Source: CADCTB01 sp963768975 (GTDB lineage Bacteria > Actinomycetota > Acidimicrobiia > Acidimicrobiales > AC-14). From it: a stretch of DNA of 64,000 nt. The position numbers were made by a program, and so were the translations under genes. The stretch covers positions 259,326-323,325 of the forward strand of contig CAVYKB010000012.1 in assembly GCA_963768975.1 (NCBI GenBank), in the 5' to 3' direction. Within the stretch, counting starts at the first letter, position 1. Every line of letters starts with the position of its first letter. The notes beneath the pieces are model-generated. The model was not told the origin of the DNA. It searched no databases and worked only from the letters and a program-made list of their open reading frames with translations. This document shows positions 37,091-45,932 of the stretch, piece by piece.

Positions 37091-39373
37091 TTGGGCGTGT
37101 TCGTGCCCGAGCCCAGCGACCTCGGCAGGACGGCCGTAAGGGCCGCAGGGAAGGGTTCGCGGGTCATCGTCCAGCTGGCCGTCACAGTCGGCGTGGCTGG
37201 CGCCGTCCTGGCTCTCCTAGGCGCCCTCCTCTTTGACCAGGCCAAGGCCTTCTTCACCGCCGGCGAGGCCGGCTCCGACGTGGCCAAGATCGAGCTGGCG
37301 CCTCTGGCGCAGCGATCGGTCCTCTATGCGGCCGACGGCACCATTCTGCAGTACCTCCGCGGTGAGGAAGACAGGCTGCCCGTCACCCTCGACAAGGTGC
37401 CCCAGCACGTCATCACCGCTGTCCTCGACGCCGAGGACGAGCGCTTCTTCGAGCACGGCGCCATCGACCTCCGCTCGATGACCCGGGCGCTGGTGTCCAA
37501 TCTGGAGGCGGGAGCGATCTCCGAGGGCGGCTCCACCATCACCCAGCAGCTCGTGAAGACCGCCCTGCTGAACCCGAAGCAGGACCTCAACCGCAAGCTC
37601 CAGGAAGCCTCCCTGGCCATCCGACTGGAGCGCCAGATGTCGAAGACCGAGATCCTCGAGCGCTACCTGAACACCGTCTACTTCGGGAACAGTGCCTACG
37701 GGCTCCAGGCTGCGGCCGAGCGGTACTACCAGACCGACGTCGACAAGCTCACCCTCGGGCAGGCCATCCTTCTCGCTGGGCTCATTCGCAACCCGGTCTA
37801 CGCGGACCCGTACAACAACCCCGAGGACGCCCGGGGCCGGCGCGACGTGATCATCGACCGTATGGCCCGGCTCAACCACATCACTCCGGAACAGGTCGTC
37901 GAGCTCAAGGCCGAGCCCCTCCCGACCCCGATACCGCAGGAGAAGTTCGACAGCACCAACTACTTCACCCGCCACGTGGTCGACCTGCTCCAGAAGGACC
38001 CGAAGTACCTCGGCGGCACCGAAGCCGAGCGCGACAGGCTGATCTTCCGCGGTGGCCTCAACATCACGACCACCCTCGTCCCGGGGGTCCAGGTCATGGC
38101 CGAGCAGACGATCGCCGACACCCTGCCGGCCAACCGGGGGGAGTTCAACGCCGCCCTGGTGTCGGTTGAGCCGGCCAGCGGGGCGGTGCGCGCCGCGGTC
38201 AGTGGCCTGGAATTCGCCGAGCACAAGATCGACCTGATCACCGGCGTCGGCCGCCAGACCGGCTCGTCGTTCAAGATGCTGACCTTGATGGCGGCACTGG
38301 AGCACGGCGAGATCCCGGCCGACACCATCTCCGGGGGCCATCCGTGCGTCATTGCCGACCCCAACAGCGTAAAGAAGGTGTGGGACCCGCAGAACGTCGA
38401 GGGCTCGGGCGCCGGCATCATGACCCTCACCGAGGCCACGGTGCAGTCGGTCAACTGCGCCTACGCCCGGCTCATCAAGCTCGTCGGTCCCGAGAAGGTC
38501 GTCGATGTCGCCCGCCGCATGGGCATCAAGACGGCGAACCTCGACCCCCCGATCCTCGCTCTCACCCTCGGCGCCGTCGACGTCACCCCTCTGGAGATGG
38601 CGACCGCCTACGCCACCCTGGCCAACGACGGCGAGTACCACGAGCCCTACTACATCGACCGTATCGAGGACCGCGACGGGAAGGTGCTCTTCAAGCAGAG
38701 CACCAAGGGCGAGCGGGCCGTGTCGGTGAACAACGCCCGCACCGTCACCCAGACCCTCACCCAGGTCGTGCAGCGGGGTACCGGTACTGCCGCCGCAGTC
38801 CCCCGCTGGCAGGTAGCGGGAAAGACCGGCTCCACCGACGAGAACCAGGACGCCTGGTTCGTGGGGGTCACGCCCAAGCTTGCCACTGCGGTGTGGATGG
38901 GATCGCCGGCGGGCAAGGTGTCGATGTACAACGTCGGCGCCTTCCCGAGGGTCTACGGCGGAACGTATCCGGCCATGATCTACGGGGCCTTCATGCGCCA
39001 GTTCCTCGCCGGCCAGCAGGTCATCGACTTCGCCCCGCCCGAACGGGTGCCCAACCAGCGGGCACCCAAGTTCCTGGAGCTGCCGACCTGCCTCCTCTCG
39101 GAGGTCCTCACGCCGAAGCCGTGCGGGGAGGTGACCGATACCGGCGGGCGGACGACGCCCGTTCAAACGCAGCGAAGCAACAACGACAACGGGACCACCG
39201 GCGGCCCGGTCGTCACCGCACCCCGGCCCAACGTCGTCGTGCTGGATCCCGTCGTGCCCCAGGTGCCCGTCATCACTATCCCGGCGTTCCCCGACGTGAC
39301 CACGCCACGGGTCACGGTTCCACGGATCGACGATGACGACAGCCCGCCGACGACACGCCGCAACCGTGGGTAG
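37091..39373 (+). CDS. class A penicillin-binding protein (PBP1a-like)
   Basis: This bifunctional enzyme polymerises and crosslinks peptidoglycan. After one membrane helix (residues 24-48), the glycosyltransferase domain shows EDERFFEHGAIDLRSMTRAL and SEGGSTITQQLVKTALL, then RQMSKTEILERYLNTVYFGN. The transpeptidase domain has the serine in TGSSFKM, the QSVNCAY triplet and AGKTGSTDEN. The C-terminus is proline-threonine-rich and ends in an acidic-basic tail. The start is TTG 37091 or GTG 37097; neither has a strong site. Confidence 0.92.
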   Translation: MGVFVPEPSDLGRTAVRAAGKGSRVIVQLAVTVGVAGAVLALLGALLFDQAKAFFTAGEAGSDVAKIELAPLAQRSVLYAADGTILQYLRGEEDRLPVTLDKVPQHVITAVLDAEDERFFEHGAIDLRSMTRALVSNLEAGAISEGGSTITQQLVKTALLNPKQDLNRKLQEASLAIRLERQMSKTEILERYLNTVYFGNSAYGLQAAAERYYQTDVDKLTLGQAILLAGLIRNPVYADPYNNPEDARGRRDVIIDRMARLNHITPEQVVELKAEPLPTPIPQEKFDSTNYFTRHVVDLLQKDPKYLGGTEAERDRLIFRGGLNITTTLVPGVQVMAEQTIADTLPANRGEFNAALVSVEPASGAVRAAVSGLEFAEHKIDLITGVGRQTGSSFKMLTLMAALEHGEIPADTISGGHPCVIADPNSVKKVWDPQNVEGSGAGIMTLTEATVQSVNCAYARLIKLVGPEKVVDVARRMGIKTANLDPPILALTLGAVDVTPLEMATAYATLANDGEYHEPYYIDRIEDRDGKVLFKQSTKGERAVSVNNARTVTQTLTQVVQRGTGTAAAVPRWQVAGKTGSTDENQDAWFVGVTPKLATAVWMGSPAGKVSMYNVGAFPRVYGGTYPAMIYGAFMRQFLAGQQVIDFAPPERVPNQRAPKFLELPTCLLSEVLTPKPCGEVTDTGGRTTPVQTQRSNNDNGTTGGPVVTAPRPNVVVLDPVVPQVPVITIPAFPDVTTPRVTVPRIDDDDSPPTTRRNRG

Positions 39374-39382
39374 CCGGGCCGC

Positions 39383-40099
39383 TTGACGGTCTTCCACGAC
39401 CTGCTCCGGGTGCAGGAGCACGACACCGCCGCCGACCGTCTCCGCCACCGGCGCGACCACTTGCCGGAGCTGACCGAGCTCCGGGCCACCGAGGACGCCC
39501 TTGCCCGGCTCGAGGCCACGCTGGCCGAGGTCGAGGCTAAGGCCGCGGAGGCGGCGAAGGCCCAGCGCCGGCTGGAGGGAGAGCTGTCGCTGCTCGAGGC
39601 CAAGATGACCGAGCTCGACGCCAAGCTGTACTCCGGCGTCGTGTCCGCCGCCCGTGAGCTTCAGGCCATGCAGAGCGAGGCGGCGACCATGCGGGAGCGC
39701 CGGGCCGCGCTGGAGGACGACGTGCTGGAGGCGATGGGGGAGCAGGAGACGCTCGACGAGCAGCTCGAAGAGCTCCGGAGCCGGCGCCGCGAACTCGACG
39801 TCGAAGGCTCCCGGCTGCGGGCTGCGGTCGCCGAGGCGCAGGCCGGCGTCGACCGCGAGCTGGCCTCCGAACTAACTGCCCGCAAGGAAGCGGCCACGGT
39901 CATTCCCGCCGAGGTGACCGCTCTCTACGAGCAGCTCCGTGCCCACCTGGGCGGCGTGGCCGCCGCACCGCTGGTCAACGGCCGCTGCGGCGGCTGCCAC
40001 CTGGCCCTGCCGGCCACCGAGATCGACCGGCTGCGCAAGGAGCCGGCCGACACCCTCGTGCGCTGCGAGCAGTGCGAGCGCATCCTCGTCCGTCCCTGA
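39383..40099 (+). CDS. coiled-coil protein with C4 zinc ribbon (CT398-like)
   Basis: The 238-residue protein is a long coiled coil (about residues 30-165, rich in E, A, L and R) ending in a C4 zinc ribbon with CGGC and CEQC pairs. This matches the CT398/zf-RING_7-like family, suspected to act in RNA or motility-associated complexes. The start is a TTG, ten bases after the PBP stop, so co-transcription is likely. The function here is inferred from the family. Confidence 0.75.
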   Translation: MTVFHDLLRVQEHDTAADRLRHRRDHLPELTELRATEDALARLEATLAEVEAKAAEAAKAQRRLEGELSLLEAKMTELDAKLYSGVVSAARELQAMQSEAATMRERRAALEDDVLEAMGEQETLDEQLEELRSRRRELDVEGSRLRAAVAEAQAGVDRELASELTARKEAATVIPAEVTALYEQLRAHLGGVAAAPLVNGRCGGCHLALPATEIDRLRKEPADTLVRCEQCERILVRP

Positions 40100-40102
40100 C
40101 TC

Positions 40103-40582
40103 GTGATCTTCTGGCCCGCCGGCGTGGCCCTCGGCCTCGTGTGGTTGGTCTTTCGCGACCCGGCGTTCGACTACCGCATGGTCGTCGTCGGCGCCTTGCT
40201 GCCTGACCTGATCGATGCCCCATTCGGCGGCGCCCGCCTGGCCCACACGCTTCTGGCCGCCGTCGCGGTGCTCACGCTGGTGATGGTGGGCACCCGGGGC
40301 CGGCGCCACGCGCGGCGCAGCCTGCTGGCGGTGCCCATCGGCATGTTCGCCCACCTCGTGGCCGACGCCATGTGGGCCCGGACCGAGCACTTCTGGTACC
40401 CCGCCTTCGGCGGCCCGCTGACAGGCCCCCTGCCGGCCCTGGACCACGGCCTGGCCATCCTCTTCCTGGAGGAGCTGGCCGGCCTCCTGATAGTCGCGTG
40501 GTGCTGGCAACGCTTCCAGCTAGGAGACCCGAAGGTGCGCCGGCAGTTCCTGCGCACGGGGCACCTGCCCCGGGGGATCTGA
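40103..40582 (+). CDS. membrane protein, possible YdjM/LexA-regulated-hydrolase-like
   Basis: The 159-residue product has about four hydrophobic segments with conserved-looking D, H and D residues inside (GALLPDLID, HTLLAAVAVL, FAHLVADAMW, PALDHGLAILF). The pattern resembles metal-dependent membrane hydrolases of the YdjM-like group. The GTG start is three bases after the previous stop. A terminator hairpin follows. Evidence for the family is modest. Confidence 0.6.
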   Translation: MIFWPAGVALGLVWLVFRDPAFDYRMVVVGALLPDLIDAPFGGARLAHTLLAAVAVLTLVMVGTRGRRHARRSLLAVPIGMFAHLVADAMWARTEHFWYPAFGGPLTGPLPALDHGLAILFLEELAGLLIVAWCWQRFQLGDPKVRRQFLRTGHLPRGI

Positions 40583-40609
40583 AACGCCGGCCCAAAGGGC
40601 CGGCGTTTC
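40581..40609. terminator. terminator hairpin
   Basis: GAAACGCCGGCCC and GGGCCGGCGTTTC form a perfect 13-bp stem with a three-base AAA loop just after the membrane protein stop. The arm ends in TTT, which helps termination. It also ends the convergent prk transcript region. Confidence 0.8.
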
Positions 40610-40735
40610 ACCGACGAACCGTCCGAGCCGAAGGCGAGGCTTGGTTCGTCGGAACAGCCATGAGCGCGGCCGAAGGCCGCACTGAGCAGTTGTCTGAGGC
40701 GAAGCCTCAGTGGAGGCGAAGCCTCAGTGGCCGTT
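40610..40735. repeat. cluster of GAA-loop hairpins
   Basis: Several hairpins lie in a row: CCGACGAACC with GGTTCGTCGG, GCGGCC-GAA-GGCCGC, and a tandem GAGGC-GAA-GCCTC pair, each repeat ending CAGTGG. They fill the gap between the membrane protein and prk genes. They could protect transcript ends or be a mobile intergenic element. Confidence 0.5.
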
Positions 40736-41674
40736 CCTGGCCTGGAACATGTGATATAGCAAGATGAGCTGGGCGATAGCGAGGGGCTCGCTGCGCTTGC
40801 CCTCCTCGATGGTGCCGAGGGACTCCGGCACCTCCTCGTCGACGCCGAGCTCCTTCCAGATCTCCTGCTCGACCTCCTTGGTGATCTCCCGGGGGGCGTA
40901 GGAGTGGATGTGGAGGGCGTCAACCGGCTTGCCGTCGTCGTCGCGGGTCAGCTTGAGGTGCATGGCCTCGCGGTGGTCGTCGGTGAGGATGTTCGCCAGA
41001 TCCGGGTGCGAAATCGTCGGGCGCAGGAGGAGGGTGGCCGACAAGGGCTCGTTCTCGTCGCGGCCTTCGATCTTGTCGAAGCGGATGACGATGTCGGCCT
41101 GCGACCGCTGGGGCCGGATGAACTGGGCCGACTCGGGCTCACGCTTCTCGAGGTCGGCGAGGACCTGGTCCTCGGTGTACCCGCGCTTCTGGGTGTCGCG
41201 CTTGACCTTCCACTCGTAACGCACGGGCTCGGGCGGGTCGAGGTACACCGTTGCGTCGAAGCAGGCCCGGGCCAGCTTGGAGTACAGGGGGAGGAGCCCC
41301 TCGATGATCACGTACTCACGTGGCTCGACCAGGACCGGGCGGCCCAGGGTGCCGTCGTTGTGGTTGTAGACCGGCTTCAGGATCGGGTGGCCGAGGGCCA
41401 GCAGCTGCAGGTGCTGCTCCATGACCTCGACGTAGTTGCAGTCCGGGTGCAGGGGCGTGAACGGCAGATTCTTGCGCTCGACCCGGTCGTAGCGGTGGTA
41501 GTCGTCGACGCAGATGGAGGTGATCCGGTCGGAGCCGAGGGCGTCGACCAGGCCCTTGGTGATCGTGGTCTTGCCGGCGGCGCTGTCGCCGGCGATGGCC
41601 AGCATGATGGGGCGGCCGGGGCCGTCACCACCGTTGCGCCAGGCCTTCTGGAGGTTGACCTGCTTGTCGGGCAT
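40724..41674 (-). CDS. prk: phosphoribulokinase
   Basis: Prk phosphorylates ribulose 5-phosphate to ribulose 1,5-bisphosphate, the RuBisCO substrate, and marks the Calvin cycle. The 316-residue protein has P-loop GDSAAGKTT (29-37), SICVDDYHRYD and NLPFTPLHPDCNYV, and RPTISHPDLANIL in the C-terminal half. The ATG at 41674 has GGGAGA upstream. It is cotranscribed with rpe upstream of it. The carboxysome and cbbLS genes lie 8 kb away, so the Calvin cycle is complete enough here to be autotrophic. Confidence 0.93.
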   Translation of the reverse strand: MPDKQVNLQKAWRNGGDGPGRPIMLAIAGDSAAGKTTITKGLVDALGSDRITSICVDDYHRYDRVERKNLPFTPLHPDCNYVEVMEQHLQLLALGHPILKPVYNHNDGTLGRPVLVEPREYVIIEGLLPLYSKLARACFDATVYLDPPEPVRYEWKVKRDTQKRGYTEDQVLADLEKREPESAQFIRPQRSQADIVIRFDKIEGRDENEPLSATLLLRPTISHPDLANILTDDHREAMHLKLTRDDDGKPVDALHIHSYAPREITKEVEQEIWKELGVDEEVPESLGTIEEGKRSEPLAIAQLILLYHMFQARNGH

Positions 41675-41696
41675 TGAAGTCTCCCTTTCGGTCAAC

Positions 41697-41722
41697 GGCC
41701 GACCATCTGGCGATGGTCGGCC
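41697..41722. promoter_or_regulatory. 11-bp stem hairpin between rpe and prk
   Basis: GGCCGACCATC and GATGGTCGGCC pair perfectly around a four-base loop. The gap is 82 bases. There is no T run so a terminator is unlikely; attenuation or mRNA processing between rpe and prk is possible. Confidence 0.5.
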
Positions 41723-41756
41723 TCTGAGTGCTTGCCGGACCGGCCTCCCGGGCCGT

Positions 41757-42479
41757 TCATGCGGCCAGGGCCTCTTCGGCCAGGCGTCGGAGTGTGGACA
41801 CGGCGTCGGTGAGCCCGCCGGCGTGCTTGTAGAGAGCGCTGCCGGCGATGAACACCCGGGCGCCGGCCGCCGCCGCGCCGGCGATGGTGTCGGGCGAGAT
41901 GCCGCCATCGACCTCGAGGTCGATGTTGAGGCCGCTGGCCGCGATCATCTTGGCTGCCTCGCGGATCTTCGGCTCCATGGTGGCGATGTACGCCTGGCCG
42001 CCGAAGCCCGGGTTGACCGTCATCACGAGCACCATGTCGACCAGGTCGAGCACGTGCTGCACGACGGTGAGCGGCGTGTGCGGGTTGAGGGCGACGCCGG
42101 TCTTGCCCCCCGCGTCACGAATGGTGGAGAGGGTCTTGTGAAGGTGGGTCGTCGTTTCGGCGTGCACGATGAGCATCTCGCAGCCTGCATCGAGATACTG
42201 CAGCATCATGGCGTCTGGGTTGACGACCATCAGGTGGGCCTCGAAGGCGACGTTCGAGTGGGGCCGGCAGGCCTTGATGACGTCGGGCCCGAAGGTCAGG
42301 TTGGGCACGAACACGCCATCCATGACATCCCACTGGATCTTGTCCACCCCTGCGGCATCCAGCGCGGCGACTTCCTCGCCCAGCTTGGAGTAGTCGGCCG
42401 GCAGGACGGACGGCACGATCTGCACCGGGCTGGCCGGCGGGCGGATGTTAGTCACGGTTGCGTGCTCAGTGACGGACAT
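41757..42479 (-). CDS. rpe: ribulose-phosphate 3-epimerase
   Basis: Rpe interconverts ribulose 5-phosphate and xylulose 5-phosphate in the Calvin and pentose phosphate pathways. The 240-residue TIM barrel shows IVPSVLPADYSKLGEEV, WDVMDGVFVPNLTFGPDV, FEAHLMVVNPD, VMTVNPGFGGQ and IDLEVDGGISPDTI. The catalytic aspartates (in DVMDG and in DGG) are present. It is the first gene of an rpe-prk transcript and is divergent from the response regulator gene. Confidence 0.95.
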   Translation of the reverse strand: MSVTEHATVTNIRPPASPVQIVPSVLPADYSKLGEEVAALDAAGVDKIQWDVMDGVFVPNLTFGPDVIKACRPHSNVAFEAHLMVVNPDAMMLQYLDAGCEMLIVHAETTTHLHKTLSTIRDAGGKTGVALNPHTPLTVVQHVLDLVDMVLVMTVNPGFGGQAYIATMEPKIREAAKMIAASGLNIDLEVDGGISPDTIAGAAAAGARVFIAGSALYKHAGGLTDAVSTLRRLAEEALAA

Positions 42480-42571
42480 GTGCCTCGATTCTGGGCGTCG
42501 AGCGCCAAGGGGTGAGTTGGGAAAGCCTACGGTTTCCCGTTCGCCGGCGCCTCACCCCTAAGGTGGATGTC

Positions 42572-43270
42572 ATGGGGGAGAACCTGTCGATCGTCCCCGC
42601 CGTGGATCCGGAGCCGGCGCCGCCGGTCCGCCTGTTGCTGGTCGACGACCACCAGGTGGTGCTCGAGGGCCTGGCCTCCATGCTGGCCTCCCAGAGCGGC
42701 CGGGTGACGATCGCGGCGGCGACGACGAACGCTGACGACGCGCTGCGGCTGGCGGCCGACGTCCAGCCCGATGTCGTCCTGCTCGACGTCCGCCTCCGGG
42801 GCGCCAGCGGCCTCGACCTGTGCTCCGAGCTGGTCCGCCGGCATCCCGGGCTGAGAGTCGTGTTCTTCACCGTCTACGACGACGAGCAGTACCTGTTCCA
42901 GGCCCTCCGGGTGGGCGCCTCGGGGTTCCTGCTGAAGACGACCACCGGCCCCGAGCTCGCCGACCACCTCGACCGGGTCATGGAAGGCGACGTGGCCATC
43001 GACTCCACCCTCGCCGGCCGGGTGGCGATGACCGCGGCGCGCCTGCAGAGCGGAGAGTTCTGGCCCGGGGCGCGCCTGGGCCTCACCCAGAGGGAGAGCG
43101 AGGTGCTCGGCCTGATGGTGCGCGGGCTGTCGAACCGGGCCATCGCCCTGCGGTTGTCGATCGCGGAGGACACGGTGAAGACCCACGCGCGCTCCGTCTA
43201 CCGCAAGCTCGAGGTGGCCGACCGGTCCCAAGCGGTCGCCGTAGCCCTCCGGGAGGGCATCTTTCATTGA
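42572..43270 (+). CDS. NarL/FixJ-family response regulator
   Basis: The 232-residue protein has a receiver domain with VDDHQ and phosphorylation aspartate 72 in VVLLDVRL, and a LuxR-type helix-turn-helix at the C-terminus (LTQRESEVLGLMVRGLSNRAIALRL). The ATG at 42572 (MGENLSIV) is preceded by AAGGTGG. It is followed after a gap of about 95 bases by the histidine kinase. Its location between rpe-prk and the carboxysome region makes control of carbon fixation plausible but unproven. Confidence 0.9.
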   Translation: MGENLSIVPAVDPEPAPPVRLLLVDDHQVVLEGLASMLASQSGRVTIAAATTNADDALRLAADVQPDVVLLDVRLRGASGLDLCSELVRRHPGLRVVFFTVYDDEQYLFQALRVGASGFLLKTTTGPELADHLDRVMEGDVAIDSTLAGRVAMTAARLQSGEFWPGARLGLTQRESEVLGLMVRGLSNRAIALRLSIAEDTVKTHARSVYRKLEVADRSQAVAVALREGIFH

Positions 43271-43364
43271 TCTCTGCTCCGGGCACCCGGGTCCTTCGGA
43301 CCGCGCCCCTCGCTGGCGGCGGGGGCCACAGCTCCGCCGCCGTGGCGGGCCGACGCGCTGCTGC

Positions 43365-44552
43365 ATGAACGCCCAGCCTCCCCACAACGGGAACCTGGAG
43401 CTGCTGGAGCACATCATCGAGGTGACGTCGGCGGACTTCGACGTCGGCGAGGTCAGCCAGCGGGTGGCGGCCCTGGTCACCGCCGCCACCCACTCCGACG
43501 TGTGCTTCGTGCACTTGGTCGACGAGGAGCTGCGCCGGGTGGTGCTCGCCGGCGCCACGCCGCCGTTCGACGAGCAGGTCGGCAGCGTCCAGCTCGCCTT
43601 GGGTGAAGGGATCGCCGGCTGGGTGGCAAAGTTCGCCCAGCCGGCCGTGGTCCCCGACAAATGGCAGGACCGCCGGTACCGGTATATCCCCGAGTTGCGC
43701 GGCGAGGACTTCACCTCGATGGTTTCGGTGCCGATGCTGGCCCGGGGGCGGGTGGTCGGCGTCCTCAACGTCCACTCCCGAGCCGCACGCAACTACGGCG
43801 ACGACGACCTGGCGCTGCTGGCGCACGTGGCGAACCTCATGGCCCGGGCCATCGAGAACGCCCGGCTCTACGGCCGGCTAGCCGAGCGGGAGGAGATGCT
43901 CGAGCGATTCGCCACCCGGACGGTGGAGGCCCAGGAGCTGGAGCGCCGGCGGCTGGCGGGGGAGATCCACGACGGGATCAGCCAGCGCCTGGTGAGCCTC
44001 TGGTACCACCTGCTGGCCGCCGAAGACGCCGCCGGCGACCCCGACATGCTGCGCCGCGAGCTGGGGAAGGCGAAGGAGCTCTCGACCGCAGCACTGGCCG
44101 AGGCCCGGGCCGCCATCACCGGCCTGCGGCCCTTCGTCCTCGACGACCTCGGGTTGGGCCCGGGCCTGGAGAGCCTGGGTCGGTCGCTTGCCGATTTGGA
44201 GGTCGAAGTCGACGTGGAGCCGGTCGACCTGCCGGCTCATGTGGAGGTCGCCTTGTACCGCATCGCCCAGGAGGCGCTGCAGAACGTGGTCAAGCACGCA
44301 AGGGCGTCCACCGTCGTCATCCGGCTGGCGGCGAGCGACGCCGGCGTCCACCTGAGCGTGACCGATGACGGGCAGGGCTTCGACCAGGACAACGTGGCCG
44401 GCGCCGAGGACCGGCATTCCTACGGGCTGGTGGGGATCCGGGAGCGGGCCGAGCTCATCGGCGCCTCGTTGACGTTGACGTCGCGTCCGGGCACGGGGAC
44501 GGCCATCGAGATTCTGGTGGCAGCGCCGGCACGATCTGAGAAAATAGAGTGA
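43365..44552 (+). CDS. GAF-domain histidine kinase (NarX-like)
   Basis: The 395-residue cytosolic kinase has an N-terminal GAF sensor domain (about residues 15-165). A HisKA_3 dimerisation domain follows with the phospho-accepting histidine 202 in AGEIHDGISQRL. The HATPase domain has N-box ALQNVVKHA and G-box VTDDGQGFD. It has no membrane helix and so should sense an internal signal, perhaps redox or a small molecule. It pairs with the response regulator just upstream. Confidence 0.9.
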   Translation: MNAQPPHNGNLELLEHIIEVTSADFDVGEVSQRVAALVTAATHSDVCFVHLVDEELRRVVLAGATPPFDEQVGSVQLALGEGIAGWVAKFAQPAVVPDKWQDRRYRYIPELRGEDFTSMVSVPMLARGRVVGVLNVHSRAARNYGDDDLALLAHVANLMARAIENARLYGRLAEREEMLERFATRTVEAQELERRRLAGEIHDGISQRLVSLWYHLLAAEDAAGDPDMLRRELGKAKELSTAALAEARAAITGLRPFVLDDLGLGPGLESLGRSLADLEVEVDVEPVDLPAHVEVALYRIAQEALQNVVKHARASTVVIRLAASDAGVHLSVTDDGQGFDQDNVAGAEDRHSYGLVGIRERAELIGASLTLTSRPGTGTAIEILVAAPARSEKIE

Positions 44553-44625
44553 AAGGTATGTGCTTGGCCGGACATAGACCGGGCTGAACGCTGCTGGAAA
44601 GAGCGCAACCGATGGGGGAGAGCGG

Positions 44626-45225
44626 GTGCGGTTGAAGAATCGAGTAGGGCTATGGGCCGTGGCGGCCCTGACGCTGACCTTGACCGGGCCGGTACCGGCC
44701 GGGGCCCAGACGCGCGAGGATGCGCCAGTCGAGCGCCGTCCCGCCATCGCCGGGTTCGAAGGACGTGCGATCGACCTGGCCGGGGACTGGGGCGACGCCG
44801 AGGCGTGCCTCGTGTGGCGCCAGGGCGGAGTTCTCGAGTGCTTCCGCACGGTGGAGGAGCTCGACGCCCGTGAGGCCGAGCTGGCCCCATTGCAGCCGAG
44901 GAACTCAGGCCGAGCAGGGGGGAGCGGGGGAGGTGCCGTTGCGTCGTCCACGGCGCCGTACTCCTGCTCGAGCTCGCTCCGCCTGTACGAGTACAACTAC
45001 TACGGTGGCCGGCGGCTGTCCTTCTGGGACCGCGGTTACTGGCAGAACCTCTACATCTACGGCTTCGACAACCGCACGTCGTCCTATATCGTGGGTGCCT
45101 GCTACGCCCACCTCGCCGAGCACCCTGACGGCGGCGGCTGGTGGTACCCGGGCCCCACGTACCCTTACGCCGGCGAGCCGGTCATCGGCTGGCCAGGCGT
45201 GATCTCGTCGATCTACATCGAGTAG
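44626..45225 (+). CDS. secreted beta/gamma-crystallin-like protein
   Basis: The 199-residue product starts with a GTG and a signal peptide (LKNRVGLWAVAALTLTLTGP through AGAQ). The C-terminal part from about residue 110 (SSLRLYEYNYYGGRRLSFWD, RTSSYIVGACYAHLAEH, GVISSIYIE) shows Greek-key-like motifs of the beta/gamma-crystallin family, which can bind calcium. Glycine-serine-rich linker at 92-105. It has no enzymatic domain. Function is unknown. Confidence 0.65.
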   Translation: MRLKNRVGLWAVAALTLTLTGPVPAGAQTREDAPVERRPAIAGFEGRAIDLAGDWGDAEACLVWRQGGVLECFRTVEELDAREAELAPLQPRNSGRAGGSGGGAVASSTAPYSCSSSLRLYEYNYYGGRRLSFWDRGYWQNLYIYGFDNRTSSYIVGACYAHLAEHPDGGGWWYPGPTYPYAGEPVIGWPGVISSIYIE

Positions 45226-45335
45226 TTTCCCGGCGCCGCGGTCTCCCCAGCCGCCGCGGTTGACCGGGATTGCGGTAGAAGCGGTCGGCCTCCGGGCCGG
45301 CCGCTTCCCGCGCTCGCCGGTTCGTCAGGGCAGGA

Positions 45336-45932
45336 GTGAAGGAGGGTCGAGCCGGCGTCGTGGGGGTGAATCAGCAGCAGGGCCACGAGCAACGCTTCCG
45401 TGCCTTGTACGGCGCCCACTATCCTGCGGTGACCGCCTATGCCCGCCGGCGGGTGCCGGTCCCCTCCGACGCACAGGACGTCGTGTCGGAGACGTTCACG
45501 ATCGCCTGGCGGCGACTGCCCGAGGTGCCTGACGGCGACGCCGCCCTTCCGTGGCTGTACGGCGTGGCCCGACGGGTCCTGGCCAACCAACGGAGGGGGA
45601 ACCAGCGCCGCGCCGACCTCTCGATACGCATCCGGGGCCAGGGCGGCGCCTCGGTCGACGTCGAGGCCCAGGTGGTGGAGGGCGAGGAGCGCCGGCTCCT
45701 GCTCGCTGCGCTTTCCCGGCTGCGCGAGTCCGACCAGGAGCTCCTCCGCCTCGCGGTGTGGGAGGAGCTGCCGCATCGCGAGATCGCCGGCGTCGTCGGG
45801 TGCTCGGAGTCATCCGTGGCCGTCCGGCTCCACCGGGCACGGACACGCCTCGGGCGGGAAATAGGGAAAGAAGAGCGCCGCGTCGGACAAGAAGAGTCGG
45901 CAGGGCGAATGGAAGGCCACAGAGATGATTGA
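45336..45932 (+). CDS. ECF-type RNA polymerase sigma factor
   Basis: The product is about 198 residues with region 2 (FRALYGAHYPAVTAYARRR, ETFTIAWRRLPEVPDGD, WLYGVARRVLANQRR) and region 4 (LSRLRESDQELLRLAVWEEL, HREIAGVVGCSESSVAVRLHRARTRL). It directs RNA polymerase to stress or envelope genes. The GTG at 45336 is used; GTG 45366 is an alternative. Its end overlaps the next gene by eight bases, as sigma/anti-sigma pairs often do. Confidence 0.88.
   Translation: MKEGRAGVVGVNQQQGHEQRFRALYGAHYPAVTAYARRRVPVPSDAQDVVSETFTIAWRRLPEVPDGDAALPWLYGVARRVLANQRRGNQRRADLSIRIRGQGGASVDVEAQVVEGEERRLLLAALSRLRESDQELLRLAVWEELPHREIAGVVGCSESSVAVRLHRARTRLGREIGKEERRVGQEESAGRMEGHRDD

Noticed and set aside
41697..41722. 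Intrinsic terminator between rpe and prk
   Set aside because: The stem is strong but lacks a T run on the transcribed side, and the two genes are expected to be co-expressed.
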